From positions 1 through 19,147 of the forward strand of contig JAFXCU010000044.1 of the NCBI GenBank assembly GCA_017521345.1: a DNA stretch of 19,147 nt, in the 5' to 3' direction. Position numbers and translations under genes: made by a program. The notes under the pieces were generated by a model that ran no database searches, was not told where the DNA came from, and saw only the letters and a list, made by a program, of their open reading frames with translations. Shown here one piece after another: positions 7,379 through 14,762 of the stretch. This DNA comes from Ruminiclostridium sp. (lineage in GTDB: Bacteria > Bacillota_A > Clostridia > Oscillospirales > Oscillospiraceae). Position 1 is the first letter of the stretch; every line of letters begins with the position of its first letter.

Positions 7379-9613
7379 ATGGAAGACAAATTGGACATCC
7401 GATTCCGAGAGCTGGAAGAAAAACTCAAAGGTATGGAGGAGGCTGACCTGGTGAAAGTCCGGGAGGCCTACCACTACGCCAAAAACTACCACGGCGGGCA
7501 GCTCCGCAAGGATGGCTCCCCCTACATCACCCACCCCCTGGAGGTGGCCCACCTGGTGGGCGAGCTGGGCCTGGACGCCGAATCCGTCATGGCCGCCCTG
7601 CTCCACGACACCATCGAGGACACCGACGCCACCTATGAGGACGTGGCCAAGCGCTTTTCCCCTGCCGTGGCCGACCTGGTGGAGGGTGTCACCAAGCTGG
7701 ACAAGGTGAAGTACACCTCCATCGAGGAAAAGCAGATGGAGAACCTGCGCAAGATGCTCATGGCCATGGCCAAGGACGTCCGCGTCATGCTCATCAAGAT
7801 CTGCGACCGTGTCCACAACATCCGCACCATGGAGTTCCAGTCCGAGCGGAAGCAGCGGGAGAAATCCCTGGAGACCCTGGAGGTCTACGCCCCCATCGCC
7901 CACCGCCTGGGTATGCAGCGGATGAAGTGGGAGATGGAGGACCGCTCCCTGAAGTTCCTGGACCCCGTGGGCTACAAGGAGATCGACGAGGAACTGGAGA
8001 GCCAGGCAGAAAAGCACGCCGCTTTCATGTCCGCCATCCAGACCGAGATCGAATCCCGTCTGGCCCGAGAGGGCATCTCTGCCACCGTCTACGGCCGGGT
8101 GAAGCATATTTACTCCATCTACCGCAAGATGTACTCCCAGAACAAGACCCTCAGCGAGATCTTTGACCTCTACGCCTTCCGGGTCATCGTGGACGATATC
8201 CCCACCTGCTACAGCGTTCTGGGCTGTATCCATGATATGTACAAGGCCCTCCTGGGCCGATTCAAGGACTATATCGGCACCCCCAAGCCCAATATGTACC
8301 AGTCCCTCCACACCACGGTCATCGGCAACGAGGGCATCCCCTTCGAGGTCCAGATCCGCACCTGGGACATGCACCACATGGCCGAGTACGGCGTGGCCGC
8401 CCACTGGAAGTACAAGCAGGGCATGAGCCAGAAGCAGCTGGGTACCGAGGAGACCTTCGCCTGGGTCCGCCGTCTGCTGGAAAACCAGCAGGACACCGAC
8501 GCGGAAGAATACATCCGCACCCTGAAGGTGGACCTCTTCGCCGACGAGGTCTTCGTCTTTACCCCCAACGCCGACGTCATCACCCTGCCCGCCGGCGCCA
8601 CCCCCATCGACTTTGCCTATGCCATCCACTCCGGGGTCGGCAACGCCATGACCGGCGCCAAGGTCAACGGCCGCATCGTGGGCTTTGACTACCAGCTCAA
8701 ATCCGGCGAGATCGTGGAGGTCATCACCTCCAAGAACGCCAAGGGCCCCAGCCGTGACTGGATGAAGCTGGCCAAGAGCAACCAGGCCCGCTCCAAGATC
8801 CGCCAGTGGTTCAAGCGGGAGAAGCGGGAGGAGAACGTGGCCCAGGGCCGTGCCATGTTTGAGAGCGAACTCAAGCGTGTGGGCCTCACCATCGCCATGA
8901 TCTCCACCGAGGAGATGCTCCCCCATGTGCTGGAGAAGATCCGCTTCAACTCCCTGGAGGAGATGTACGCCGCCATCGGTTACGGCGGCGCCTCCGCCCA
9001 GAAGTGCGCCAACCGTGCCCGTGAAGAGGTGGTCCACCAGGACCGCCAGCAGGCCGAGCGTCTGGCCGCCGAGAAGGCCGAGCAGGAGCAGGCCGCCCAG
9101 GCCGCCCGTGCCACCGTGGACTCCGGCATCGCCCGCCAGGGCAACCAGAAGAAGTCGGTCTCCGGCGTCATCGTCTCCGACATGACCGAGTGCATGGTGA
9201 AGTTTGCCAAGTGCTGCACCCCCGTTCCCGGCGACGACATCGTGGGCTTCATCACCCGTGGCTTCGGCGTGTCTGTCCACCGGGCTGACTGCCCCAACGC
9301 CATGAACGGCATGAAGCGGGAGAACGAGAAGGACCGCTGGATCAAGGTCAGCTGGGACGTGAACAGTCTCAACACCTACAAGACCTCCTTGGAGATCATC
9401 GCCAAGGACCGTGTGAACCTGGCCCTGGACGTGACCACCGCTCTGGCCTCCACCAAGATGCCTCTGCTGTCCTTCACCGCCAACGTCCTGCCCGACGGCT
9501 ACGCCAAGTTCAACCTGGTGCTGGAGGTCCGCACCCAGGGTGAGATCACCACCGTCATCAACAAGCTCAGCCAGGTGAGCGGGGTGTACCAGGTTGCAAG
9601 AGTATCTGGCTAA
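7379..9613 (+). CDS. rel: Bifunctional (p)ppGpp synthetase/hydrolase (Rel/RSH family)
   Basis: Makes and degrades the stringent-response alarmone; a long, ribosome-associated RSH of 744 residues. The start is ATG 7379 with GGGAAAGGGG just upstream; a GTG 36 bases earlier has no such site. The hydrolase domain retains R43, H52, H76-D77, E80-D81 and the DRVHNIRT block at 143-150. The synthetase domain retains D263 in FDLYAFRV, RFKD (294-297, the RxKD form of bifunctional enzymes rather than the ExDD form of E. coli RelA), YQSLHT (307-312) and E323 in EVQIRT. Then come TGS (about 388-450), the helical region, the zinc-finger/RIS region with KCCTPVPGDD (611-620) and VHRADCP, and a C-terminal ACT domain (about 668-744). 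A glutamine/alanine-rich charged stretch (553-582) precedes RIS. Both activities should be present. Confidence 0.96.
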   Translation: MEDKLDIRFRELEEKLKGMEEADLVKVREAYHYAKNYHGGQLRKDGSPYITHPLEVAHLVGELGLDAESVMAALLHDTIEDTDATYEDVAKRFSPAVADLVEGVTKLDKVKYTSIEEKQMENLRKMLMAMAKDVRVMLIKICDRVHNIRTMEFQSERKQREKSLETLEVYAPIAHRLGMQRMKWEMEDRSLKFLDPVGYKEIDEELESQAEKHAAFMSAIQTEIESRLAREGISATVYGRVKHIYSIYRKMYSQNKTLSEIFDLYAFRVIVDDIPTCYSVLGCIHDMYKALLGRFKDYIGTPKPNMYQSLHTTVIGNEGIPFEVQIRTWDMHHMAEYGVAAHWKYKQGMSQKQLGTEETFAWVRRLLENQQDTDAEEYIRTLKVDLFADEVFVFTPNADVITLPAGATPIDFAYAIHSGVGNAMTGAKVNGRIVGFDYQLKSGEIVEVITSKNAKGPSRDWMKLAKSNQARSKIRQWFKREKREENVAQGRAMFESELKRVGLTIAMISTEEMLPHVLEKIRFNSLEEMYAAIGYGGASAQKCANRAREEVVHQDRQQAERLAAEKAEQEQAAQAARATVDSGIARQGNQKKSVSGVIVSDMTECMVKFAKCCTPVPGDDIVGFITRGFGVSVHRADCPNAMNGMKRENEKDRWIKVSWDVNSLNTYKTSLEIIAKDRVNLALDVTTALASTKMPLLSFTANVLPDGYAKFNLVLEVRTQGEITTVINKLSQVSGVYQVARVSG

Positions 9614-9622
9614 GACATTTCA

Positions 9623-9792
9623 GCCTCGCAGAGTTTTGCCGTCCTGACGGCAAAAAAGCAATGGAATCATGTTTCCCGCGGCATGAACGTGGGAAACATA
9701 CTTCTCACGGAGAGAACGTGCGGCCCTTGGGCCGTGCGCTGAACGGAGTGAATATCCACATTTGGGAGCCCAACAAAGTGGGTCCCAAATGT
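9623..9792 (-). repeat. Four-hairpin intergenic element, copy C (inverted)
   Basis: Read on the minus strand this copy matches copies A and D. In plus coordinates the tail GCCTCGCAGAG is at 9623-9633. Hairpin 4 pairs 9634-9640 with 9649-9655, hairpin 3 pairs 9669-9677 with 9691-9699 (loop with CATG), and the inner stem of hairpin 2 pairs 9721-9726 with 9729-9734. Hairpin 1 pairs 9758-9767 with 9783-9792. The outer stem of hairpin 2 is weak here (TCAC/GTGA). It shares GCGCACGG...CCGCACGTT with copy D on the minus strand. Confidence 0.8.
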
Positions 9793-9812
9793 CAGAAAAT
9801 AATGGGAACATA

Positions 9813-9842
9813 AAGGAGCCGGACACTTCTGGACGGCTCCTT
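9813..9842 (+). terminator. Stem-loop upstream of the ligase gene, terminator-like
   Basis: AAGGAGCCG (9813-9821) pairs perfectly with CGGCTCCTT (9834-9842) around a 12-base loop. No T-run follows, so it is a poor intrinsic terminator. It may instead be a leader structure or an mRNA stabiliser for the gene starting at 9879. The AAGGAG in its left arm looks like a ribosome binding site but has no start codon at the right distance. Confidence 0.45.
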
Positions 9843-9878
9843 GCCGTGCCCGCCAAACCATAGAAAGAAGCGAATACC

Positions 9879-11087
9879 ATGGAACATAACTTCCAGCCCC
9901 TGCTCTTCGGCGGGGACATCAACGTCTACAGTGTGGCCCGTGCCTTCCACGAGGCCTACGGGGTCAAGTCGGTCTGCTTTGGCAAGTTCGCCTCCGGTCC
10001 GGCCTACGGCTCCGACATCATCGACTACCGGGTCTGCGCCCAGAACGAGGACCCGGAGACCTTCCGCCAGAACGTGGCCGACGTGGCCGCTGAGTTCGGG
10101 GACAAGACCATCCTGGTCATGGGCTGCGGCGACAGCTATGTGAAGCTGGCAGCAGAGAACAAGGAGTCCTTCCCCGCCAACTGCATCGCTCCCTACATTG
10201 CCGGCGACACCATTGGCAAGCTCAACAACAAGGAATACTTCTACGAGCTGTGCGACCAGTTCGGCATCGACCACCCCGGCACCTTCGTCTACCGCAAGGA
10301 GATGGGCCACGACTTTGAGCTTCCCTTCCAGGCCCCCTACATCTGCAAGCCCTCCAACGGCGTGGCCTACTGGGAGCACCCCTTTGAGGGCAACGAAAAG
10401 GTCTTCACCTGCCCCGACCGGAAGAACCTGGAGGAGGTCCTGGACAAGGTCTATGCCGCCGGCTACCCCGACACCATGATCATCCAGGACTTCGTCCCCG
10501 GCGACGACAGCAACATGCGGGTGCTGACCTGCTACTCCGACCGGAACGCCCAGGTGAAGCTCATGTGCCTGGGCCACGTCCTGCTGGAGGAGCACACCCC
10601 CCACGGCATCGGCAACCACGCCGTCATCCTCACCGAGGTCAACGAGGAGATCTGCCAGAAGGTCAAGGCCTTCCTGGAGGAGATGCACTATGTGGGCTTC
10701 TCCAACTTCGACATCAAGTACGACACCCGGGACGGCAAGTACAAGTTCTTTGAGATCAACTGCCGTCAGGGCCGCAGCAACTACTACGTCACCGGCGCCG
10801 GCTACAACATCGCCAAGCTCCTGGTGGAGGACCGGGTGGAGGGCAAGGACCTGCCCTTTGTCCTGGCGGACAACCCCAGCCTGTGGCGGGTGGTCCCCCG
10901 TAAGGTGGCCTACGACTTCATCGTCTCCGACTACCACGCCGAGATGAAGGCCCGCATCCGGGAGGGCAGGGAGGTCACCCCCCTGTTCTATGACAAGGAC
11001 AAGGCCTTCGGCCGCACCCTGCGCATGAAGAAGAACCTGCTGGGCCACTTTAAGAAGTTCAAGCAGTATTACGAGAAGAAGAACTGA
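9879..11087 (+). CDS. ATP-grasp carboxylate-amine ligase, D-aspartate ligase (Asl) type
   Basis: A 402-residue cytoplasmic ATP-grasp enzyme that would activate a carboxylate as acyl phosphate and join it to an amine. The pre-ATP-grasp domain opens with LLFGGDINVYSVARAF. ATP-binding features are YICKPSNG (154-161), the hinge IIQDFVPGDDSNMRV (201-215), FDIKYD (277-282), FFEIN (290-294, metal-binding E292 and N294) and QGRSN (297-301). This pattern fits the family of the Enterococcus faecium ligase that adds D-Asp to the lysine side chain of peptidoglycan precursors. The neighbouring aspartate racemase supports that reading, since a racemase gene is also linked to that ligase. The start ATG has only a weak AAAGAAG. 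The alternative is a related ligase acting on another amino acid. Family is confident, substrate inferred. Confidence 0.78.
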   Translation: MEHNFQPLLFGGDINVYSVARAFHEAYGVKSVCFGKFASGPAYGSDIIDYRVCAQNEDPETFRQNVADVAAEFGDKTILVMGCGDSYVKLAAENKESFPANCIAPYIAGDTIGKLNNKEYFYELCDQFGIDHPGTFVYRKEMGHDFELPFQAPYICKPSNGVAYWEHPFEGNEKVFTCPDRKNLEEVLDKVYAAGYPDTMIIQDFVPGDDSNMRVLTCYSDRNAQVKLMCLGHVLLEEHTPHGIGNHAVILTEVNEEICQKVKAFLEEMHYVGFSNFDIKYDTRDGKYKFFEINCRQGRSNYYVTGAGYNIAKLLVEDRVEGKDLPFVLADNPSLWRVVPRKVAYDFIVSDYHAEMKARIREGREVTPLFYDKDKAFGRTLRMKKNLLGHFKKFKQYYEKKN

Positions 11088-11260
11088 CTTGTTGAACCCG
11101 CTTCGCTGGGCTTCAACAAGTGAGGGATTGCGCTTCGCTCAGCGCACGGGGCAGAGCCCCGCACGTTCCCTCCGCGAGCAGTATGATTTGCCCGGCGCAT
11201 GTCCGTGCAAATCATGATTGGATTTCCTTCCGCCTCTGCGGAGGCGGAACTCTGCGAGGC
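11087..11260 (+). repeat. Four-hairpin intergenic element, copy D
   Basis: Hairpin 1 pairs ACTTGTTGAA (11087-11096, beginning with the last base of the preceding stop codon) with 11112-11121. Hairpin 2 has the outer stem GAGGGA/TCCCTC (11122-11127/11167-11172) and the inner stem CGGGGC/GCCCCG (11147-11152/11156-11161). Hairpin 3 pairs 11183-11191 with 11207-11215. Hairpin 4 pairs TTCCGCC with GGCGGAA (11228-11234/11243-11249) around TCTGCGGA, and the tail CTCTGCGAGGC follows (11250-11260). TCTGCG of the tail can also pair with CGCAGA at 11264-11269, right next to the racemase ribosome binding site. Confidence 0.85.
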
Positions 11261-11280
11261 ATTCGCAGAAAGGAGTACCT

Positions 11281-11988
11281 ATGAAGAACGAAGGAATTTT
11301 AGGTGTTCTGGGCGGCATGGGCCCCCAGGCCACCAACACCTTTTACCAGCGGATCATCGACCGCACCCAGGCCGAGACCGACCAGGAGCACCTGCAGGTC
11401 CTCATCTGGAGCGACGCCAAGATCCCCGACCGCACCGCCGGCATCTTAGGGGGCCGACAGGAGGAGGTCTTCCAGCACCTGCTGGCCGACGCCCAGCTCC
11501 TGGAGCGGGCAGGCTGCACCGTTCTGGCCGTTCCCTGCAACACCTCCCACTTCTTTGCCGACCGGATCCAGGCGGAGATCAGCATCCCCATCCTCCACAT
11601 GCCCCGGCTGACCGTGAAGGCCATCCAGGCGGCAGGGAAGAAGACCGTGGGCATCCTGGCCACCGATGGCACCATTCAGACGGGGATCTACCAGAAGGAG
11701 CTGGAGAATGCCGGCCTCACCGCCGTGGTGCCTCCGGAGCACATCCAGAAGACCGTCATGTCCATCATCTACGATGAGATCAAGCGGGGCGAGACCGGCT
11801 CCCGGGAGAAGTTTGCCGAGATCGACGACTTCCTCCGCCAGGCCGGCTGCGACTGCGCCATCCTGGGCTGTACCGAGCTGTCGGTCTACCGGAACCTCCA
11901 CAGCCTGCCCCCTTACTATATCGACGCCATGGAGGTTTTGGCGGAAGAGGCCATCCTCCACTGCGGGAAGAAACTGAGAAACATCTGA
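11281..11988 (+). CDS. Aspartate/glutamate racemase family protein, probable aspartate racemase
   Basis: A cofactor-independent racemase that interconverts L- and D-acidic amino acids using two cysteines as acid/base pair; 235 residues, normal for the family. GGMGP at 11-15 is the N-terminal signature of the aspartate racemase branch. The two catalytic cysteines lie in VPCNTSH (C86) and LGCTEL (C197). The start ATG has an ideal AAAGGAG at 11269-11275, five bases upstream; an in-frame upstream ATG (11218) lies inside repeat copy D and is rejected. It lies between the ATP-grasp ligase and the MurE-like fusion, which suggests it supplies D-Asp for peptidoglycan. A glutamate racemase role (MurI) is less likely because of the GGMGP start, but cannot be excluded. 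Confidence 0.88.
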   Translation: MKNEGILGVLGGMGPQATNTFYQRIIDRTQAETDQEHLQVLIWSDAKIPDRTAGILGGRQEEVFQHLLADAQLLERAGCTVLAVPCNTSHFFADRIQAEISIPILHMPRLTVKAIQAAGKKTVGILATDGTIQTGIYQKELENAGLTAVVPPEHIQKTVMSIIYDEIKRGETGSREKFAEIDDFLRQAGCDCAILGCTELSVYRNLHSLPPYYIDAMEVLAEEAILHCGKKLRNI

Positions 11989-12161
11989 CTTTGGGAAGGG
12001 GATATTCTTCCCCCTTCCCAAAGTGGTTTTTGCAGCCTGCTGCAGCGCACGGGCTTTGCCCGCACGTTTGCAGGCTGAGCAGTATTTTTTCCGACGCACA
12101 TGTCGCCGGAAAAAATGATTTCATCTGGTTTCACCGCTGAAGCGGTGAAATGCGCAGACAG
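11988..12161 (+). repeat. Four-hairpin intergenic element, copy E1
   Basis: Hairpin 1 pairs ACTTTGGGAAGGGG (11988-12001, starting with the last base of the racemase stop codon) with 12011-12024. Hairpin 2 has the outer stem CAGCCTGC/GCAGGCTG (12033-12040/12070-12077) and the inner stem GGGC/GCCC. Hairpin 3 pairs 12084-12093 with 12107-12116 around a loop with CACATG. Hairpin 4 pairs TTTCACCGCT with AGCGGTGAAA (12129-12138/12141-12150). The tail is degenerate (TGCGCAGACAG) compared with CTCTGCGAGGC in the other copies. It fills the first half of the 374-base gap before the MurE-ArgB gene. Confidence 0.82.
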
Positions 12162-12179
12162 AAACAGCCTGTCAAAAAA

Positions 12180-12343
12180 CCTCGTAGAGTTTCGCCACCG
12201 CAGTGGCGAAATAAAGTCAGATTGGTTTTCTGGCGCGACATGTGCGTGCCAGAAAACACTTCTCGGCCTGCCAGTGTGCCCAAAGGGCGCACGCAGAAGG
12301 CCGCAATCCCCATTGTCGGAAAAGGCTTCGCCTTTTTCGACAA
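12180..12343 (-). repeat. Four-hairpin intergenic element, copy E2 (inverted)
   Basis: This copy faces E1 tail to tail and fills the second half of the 374-base non-coding gap; no gene is seen in that gap. In plus coordinates: tail CCTCGTAGAG (12180-12189); hairpin 4 TTTCGCC/GGCGAAA (12190-12196/12205-12211); hairpin 3 GTTTTCTGGC/GCCAGAAAAC (12225-12234/12248-12257); hairpin 2 with outer CGGCCT/AGGCCG (12264-12269/12298-12303) and inner 12274-12281/12285-12292. Hairpin 1 (12313-12326/12330-12343) ends only about seven bases before the MurE-ArgB ribosome binding site, where it could affect initiation. Confidence 0.82.
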
Positions 12344-12362
12344 GCTTAGAAAGGAAATCACT

Positions 12363-14729
12363 ATGAACCTGACCCTTTACCCCCTGGGGGATTACATCCA
12401 GCTGTTACAGAGAGAGAACCTGCTCATCCAGGCCAAGGGCGCGCCCCTGACCCGGGAGGTGGCCCTGGTCAGCTGTGACTCCCGCCAGGTAGAGCCCGGC
12501 ACCCTGTTCATCTGCAAGGGTGCCCACTTCAAGGCCGAGTTCCTCCAGTCCGCCAAGGAGAAGGGGGCCTTTGCCTACATTGCCGAAAAGCCCTACGAGG
12601 ACGTGGACCTGCCCTGCCTGCAGGTCAGCAACGTCCGCCTGACCATGGCCATCCTGGCCGATTTCTACTACAACCATCCCTCCGGCAAGCTGGGGGTGGT
12701 GGGCATCACCGGCACCAAGGGCAAGTCCTCCACCACCTACTACCTGAAGTATATCTTTGACGAGTATCTGGCCGCCAAGAAGCAGAAGCCCAGCGGCGTG
12801 GTGGGCGGCATCGAGACCTACGACGGCGTGGAGAAGTTCGAGTCCCACCTGACCACCCCCGAACCCCTGGACTTAGAGCGCCACTTCGCCAACGGTGTGT
12901 CCACCGACATGCGCTACCTGACCATGGAGGTCTCCAGCCAGGCTCTGAAGTATGACCGTGTGCACAACGTGGAGTTTGCCGCCGCCGTCTTCCTGAACAT
13001 CGGCAGCGATCACATCTCCCCCATCGAGCACCCCGACTTTGAGGACTATTTCAACTCCAAGCTGCGGATCTTCTCCCAGGCGGCTGCCGCCTGCGTGAAC
13101 CTGGACACCGACCATGTGGACCGGGTCCTGGAGGCCGCCCGGGTCTGCCCCAGAAAGATCACCTTCTCCCAGAAGGACCCCTCCGCCACCATCTTCGGCT
13201 ATCAGGTCCAGAAGAAGGGGGGGGATATCGTCTTCCGGGTGAAGACCCCCCGTTACAATCGGGAGTTCCGCCTGACCATGCCCGGCCTGTTCAACGTCCA
13301 GAACGCCCTGGCCGCCCTGGCGGTCTGCGAGGCCCTGGGTATCCCCGAGCAGTACGCCTACACCGGCCTCATGAAGGCCCGTGTCCCCGGCCGTATGGAG
13401 CTCTACGCCAACTCCGATGAGAAGGTCTCCGTCCTGGTGGACTACGCCCACAACAAGCTCTCCTTCGAGACCCTGTTCCAGTCTGTCAAGGAGGAGTACC
13501 CCGGCCGGAAGATCATCACCATCTTCGGCTGCCCCGGCTATAAGGCCTATGACCGCCGCAAGGACCTGGGCGAGATCGCCGGACGCTTCTCCGATCTGGT
13601 CATCCTCACCGAGGAGGACCCCGGCGAGGAGCCTGTGGAGAATATTTGCAAGGATATTGCACAATATGTGGAACAGGAGGGCTGCGAGTACTCCATCGTG
13701 CCCGACCGAGGCGAGGCCATCCGCCAGGCCATCCTGGGCTGCACGGACCCCACCGTCATCCTCCTCACCGGCAAGGGTGCTGAGACCCGCCAGAAGCGGG
13801 GCATCGAATACATCGACACCCCCTCCGACGTGGAGTATTCCAAGAAGTACCTCCACGAGTACGATGTCCAGCACGGCATGGACGGCATGAGCAAGGTCCG
13901 CTCCCTGCTGGAGGTCCTCCCCCTGCTGCGCCGGTACGAGGGCAAGACCATGGTGGTCAAGTACGGCGGCTCCGCCCTGGATGCCACCTCCACCGACACC
14001 ATCCTGGAGGATGTGGCCGCCCTTCAGTCCGTGGGCGTCCGGGTGATCCTGGTCCACGGCGGCGGCAAGGAGATCTCTGCCCTGCTGGAGCGGATGCAGG
14101 TGGAGACCAAGTTTGAAAACGGCTACCGGGTCACCGACCAGGCCGCCCTGGAGGGGGCTGAGATGGCCCTGTCCGCCCGGGTGAACAAGTCCATCGTGGC
14201 TGCCCTGGACCGCATCGGCGCCCGTGCCTGCGGCGTGTCCGGCCGGGACGGCGGTCTCATCACCGCCCGTCAGAAGGACGAGAAGCTGGGCCTGGTGGGC
14301 GCCATCACCAAGGTGGATCCCCGCCTGCTGACCACCCTGCTGGACGCTGGCTACCTGCCCGTGGTCTCTCCCATCGCCCGCAGCGAAGAGGGCGGAGCCT
14401 TCAACTGCAACGCCGACGATGCTGCCCGTGCCGTGGCTGAGGCTGTGGGTGCGGACAAGCTGGTCTTCCTCACCGACACCGACGGCATCCTGGTAGACAG
14501 CCACAACCAGTCCACCCGCATCGCCAAGATGGACGTGGCCCGGGCCAAGGAGCTCATGGACTCCGGTCTCATCGCCGGCGGCATGATCCCCAAGACCCTC
14601 AACTGCATCCACGCTGTGGAGCACGGCGTGGGGTCCGTCACCGTCCTGGACGGCCGCATGGACCACGCCATCCTGCTGGAGTCCATTGCGGAGAAGTCCC
14701 TGGGCACCACCATGGAGAAGAAGCACTAA
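12363..14729 (+). CDS. MurE-like Mur ligase fused to an acetylglutamate kinase (ArgB-like) domain
   Basis: A 788-residue cytoplasmic protein from ATG 12363 (AAAGGAAA upstream). Residues 1-505 or so are a complete MurE: UDP-MurNAc-binding N-domain (VALVSCDSRQVEPGTLFICKG, 33-53), ATP loop GITGTKGKSST (114-124), TTPEP (164-168), MEVSSQAL (188-195), the lysine expected to be carbamoylated at K233, and the C-domain with VLVDYAHNK (357-365). Where diaminopimelate-adding MurE carries DNPR, this protein has EDPG (418-421), arguing for another third residue such as Lys or Orn. Residues 510-785 are a complete acetylglutamate kinase: N-helix KVRSLLEVLPLLRRYEGK, KYGGSA (533-538), HGGGKE (565-570), ENGYRVTD, NCNADDAA (681-688), LTDTDGIL and GMIPK (740-744). 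No stop or internal ribosome binding site separates them. No other arginine-pathway gene is nearby. Domain calls are firm; the combined role is unknown. Confidence 0.9.
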   Translation: MNLTLYPLGDYIQLLQRENLLIQAKGAPLTREVALVSCDSRQVEPGTLFICKGAHFKAEFLQSAKEKGAFAYIAEKPYEDVDLPCLQVSNVRLTMAILADFYYNHPSGKLGVVGITGTKGKSSTTYYLKYIFDEYLAAKKQKPSGVVGGIETYDGVEKFESHLTTPEPLDLERHFANGVSTDMRYLTMEVSSQALKYDRVHNVEFAAAVFLNIGSDHISPIEHPDFEDYFNSKLRIFSQAAAACVNLDTDHVDRVLEAARVCPRKITFSQKDPSATIFGYQVQKKGGDIVFRVKTPRYNREFRLTMPGLFNVQNALAALAVCEALGIPEQYAYTGLMKARVPGRMELYANSDEKVSVLVDYAHNKLSFETLFQSVKEEYPGRKIITIFGCPGYKAYDRRKDLGEIAGRFSDLVILTEEDPGEEPVENICKDIAQYVEQEGCEYSIVPDRGEAIRQAILGCTDPTVILLTGKGAETRQKRGIEYIDTPSDVEYSKKYLHEYDVQHGMDGMSKVRSLLEVLPLLRRYEGKTMVVKYGGSALDATSTDTILEDVAALQSVGVRVILVHGGGKEISALLERMQVETKFENGYRVTDQAALEGAEMALSARVNKSIVAALDRIGARACGVSGRDGGLITARQKDEKLGLVGAITKVDPRLLTTLLDAGYLPVVSPIARSEEGGAFNCNADDAARAVAEAVGADKLVFLTDTDGILVDSHNQSTRIAKMDVARAKELMDSGLIAGGMIPKTLNCIHAVEHGVGSVTVLDGRMDHAILLESIAEKSLGTTMEKKH

Positions 14730-14762
14730 CGCAGCATAACGTGGGGAAAACCCTACACGCAG

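Noticed and set aside
12150..12362. N-terminal extension of the MurE-ArgB frame to base 12150
   Set aside because: It lies in the inverted repeat copy E2, and ATG 12363 has a good ribosome binding site and matches the normal MurE start.
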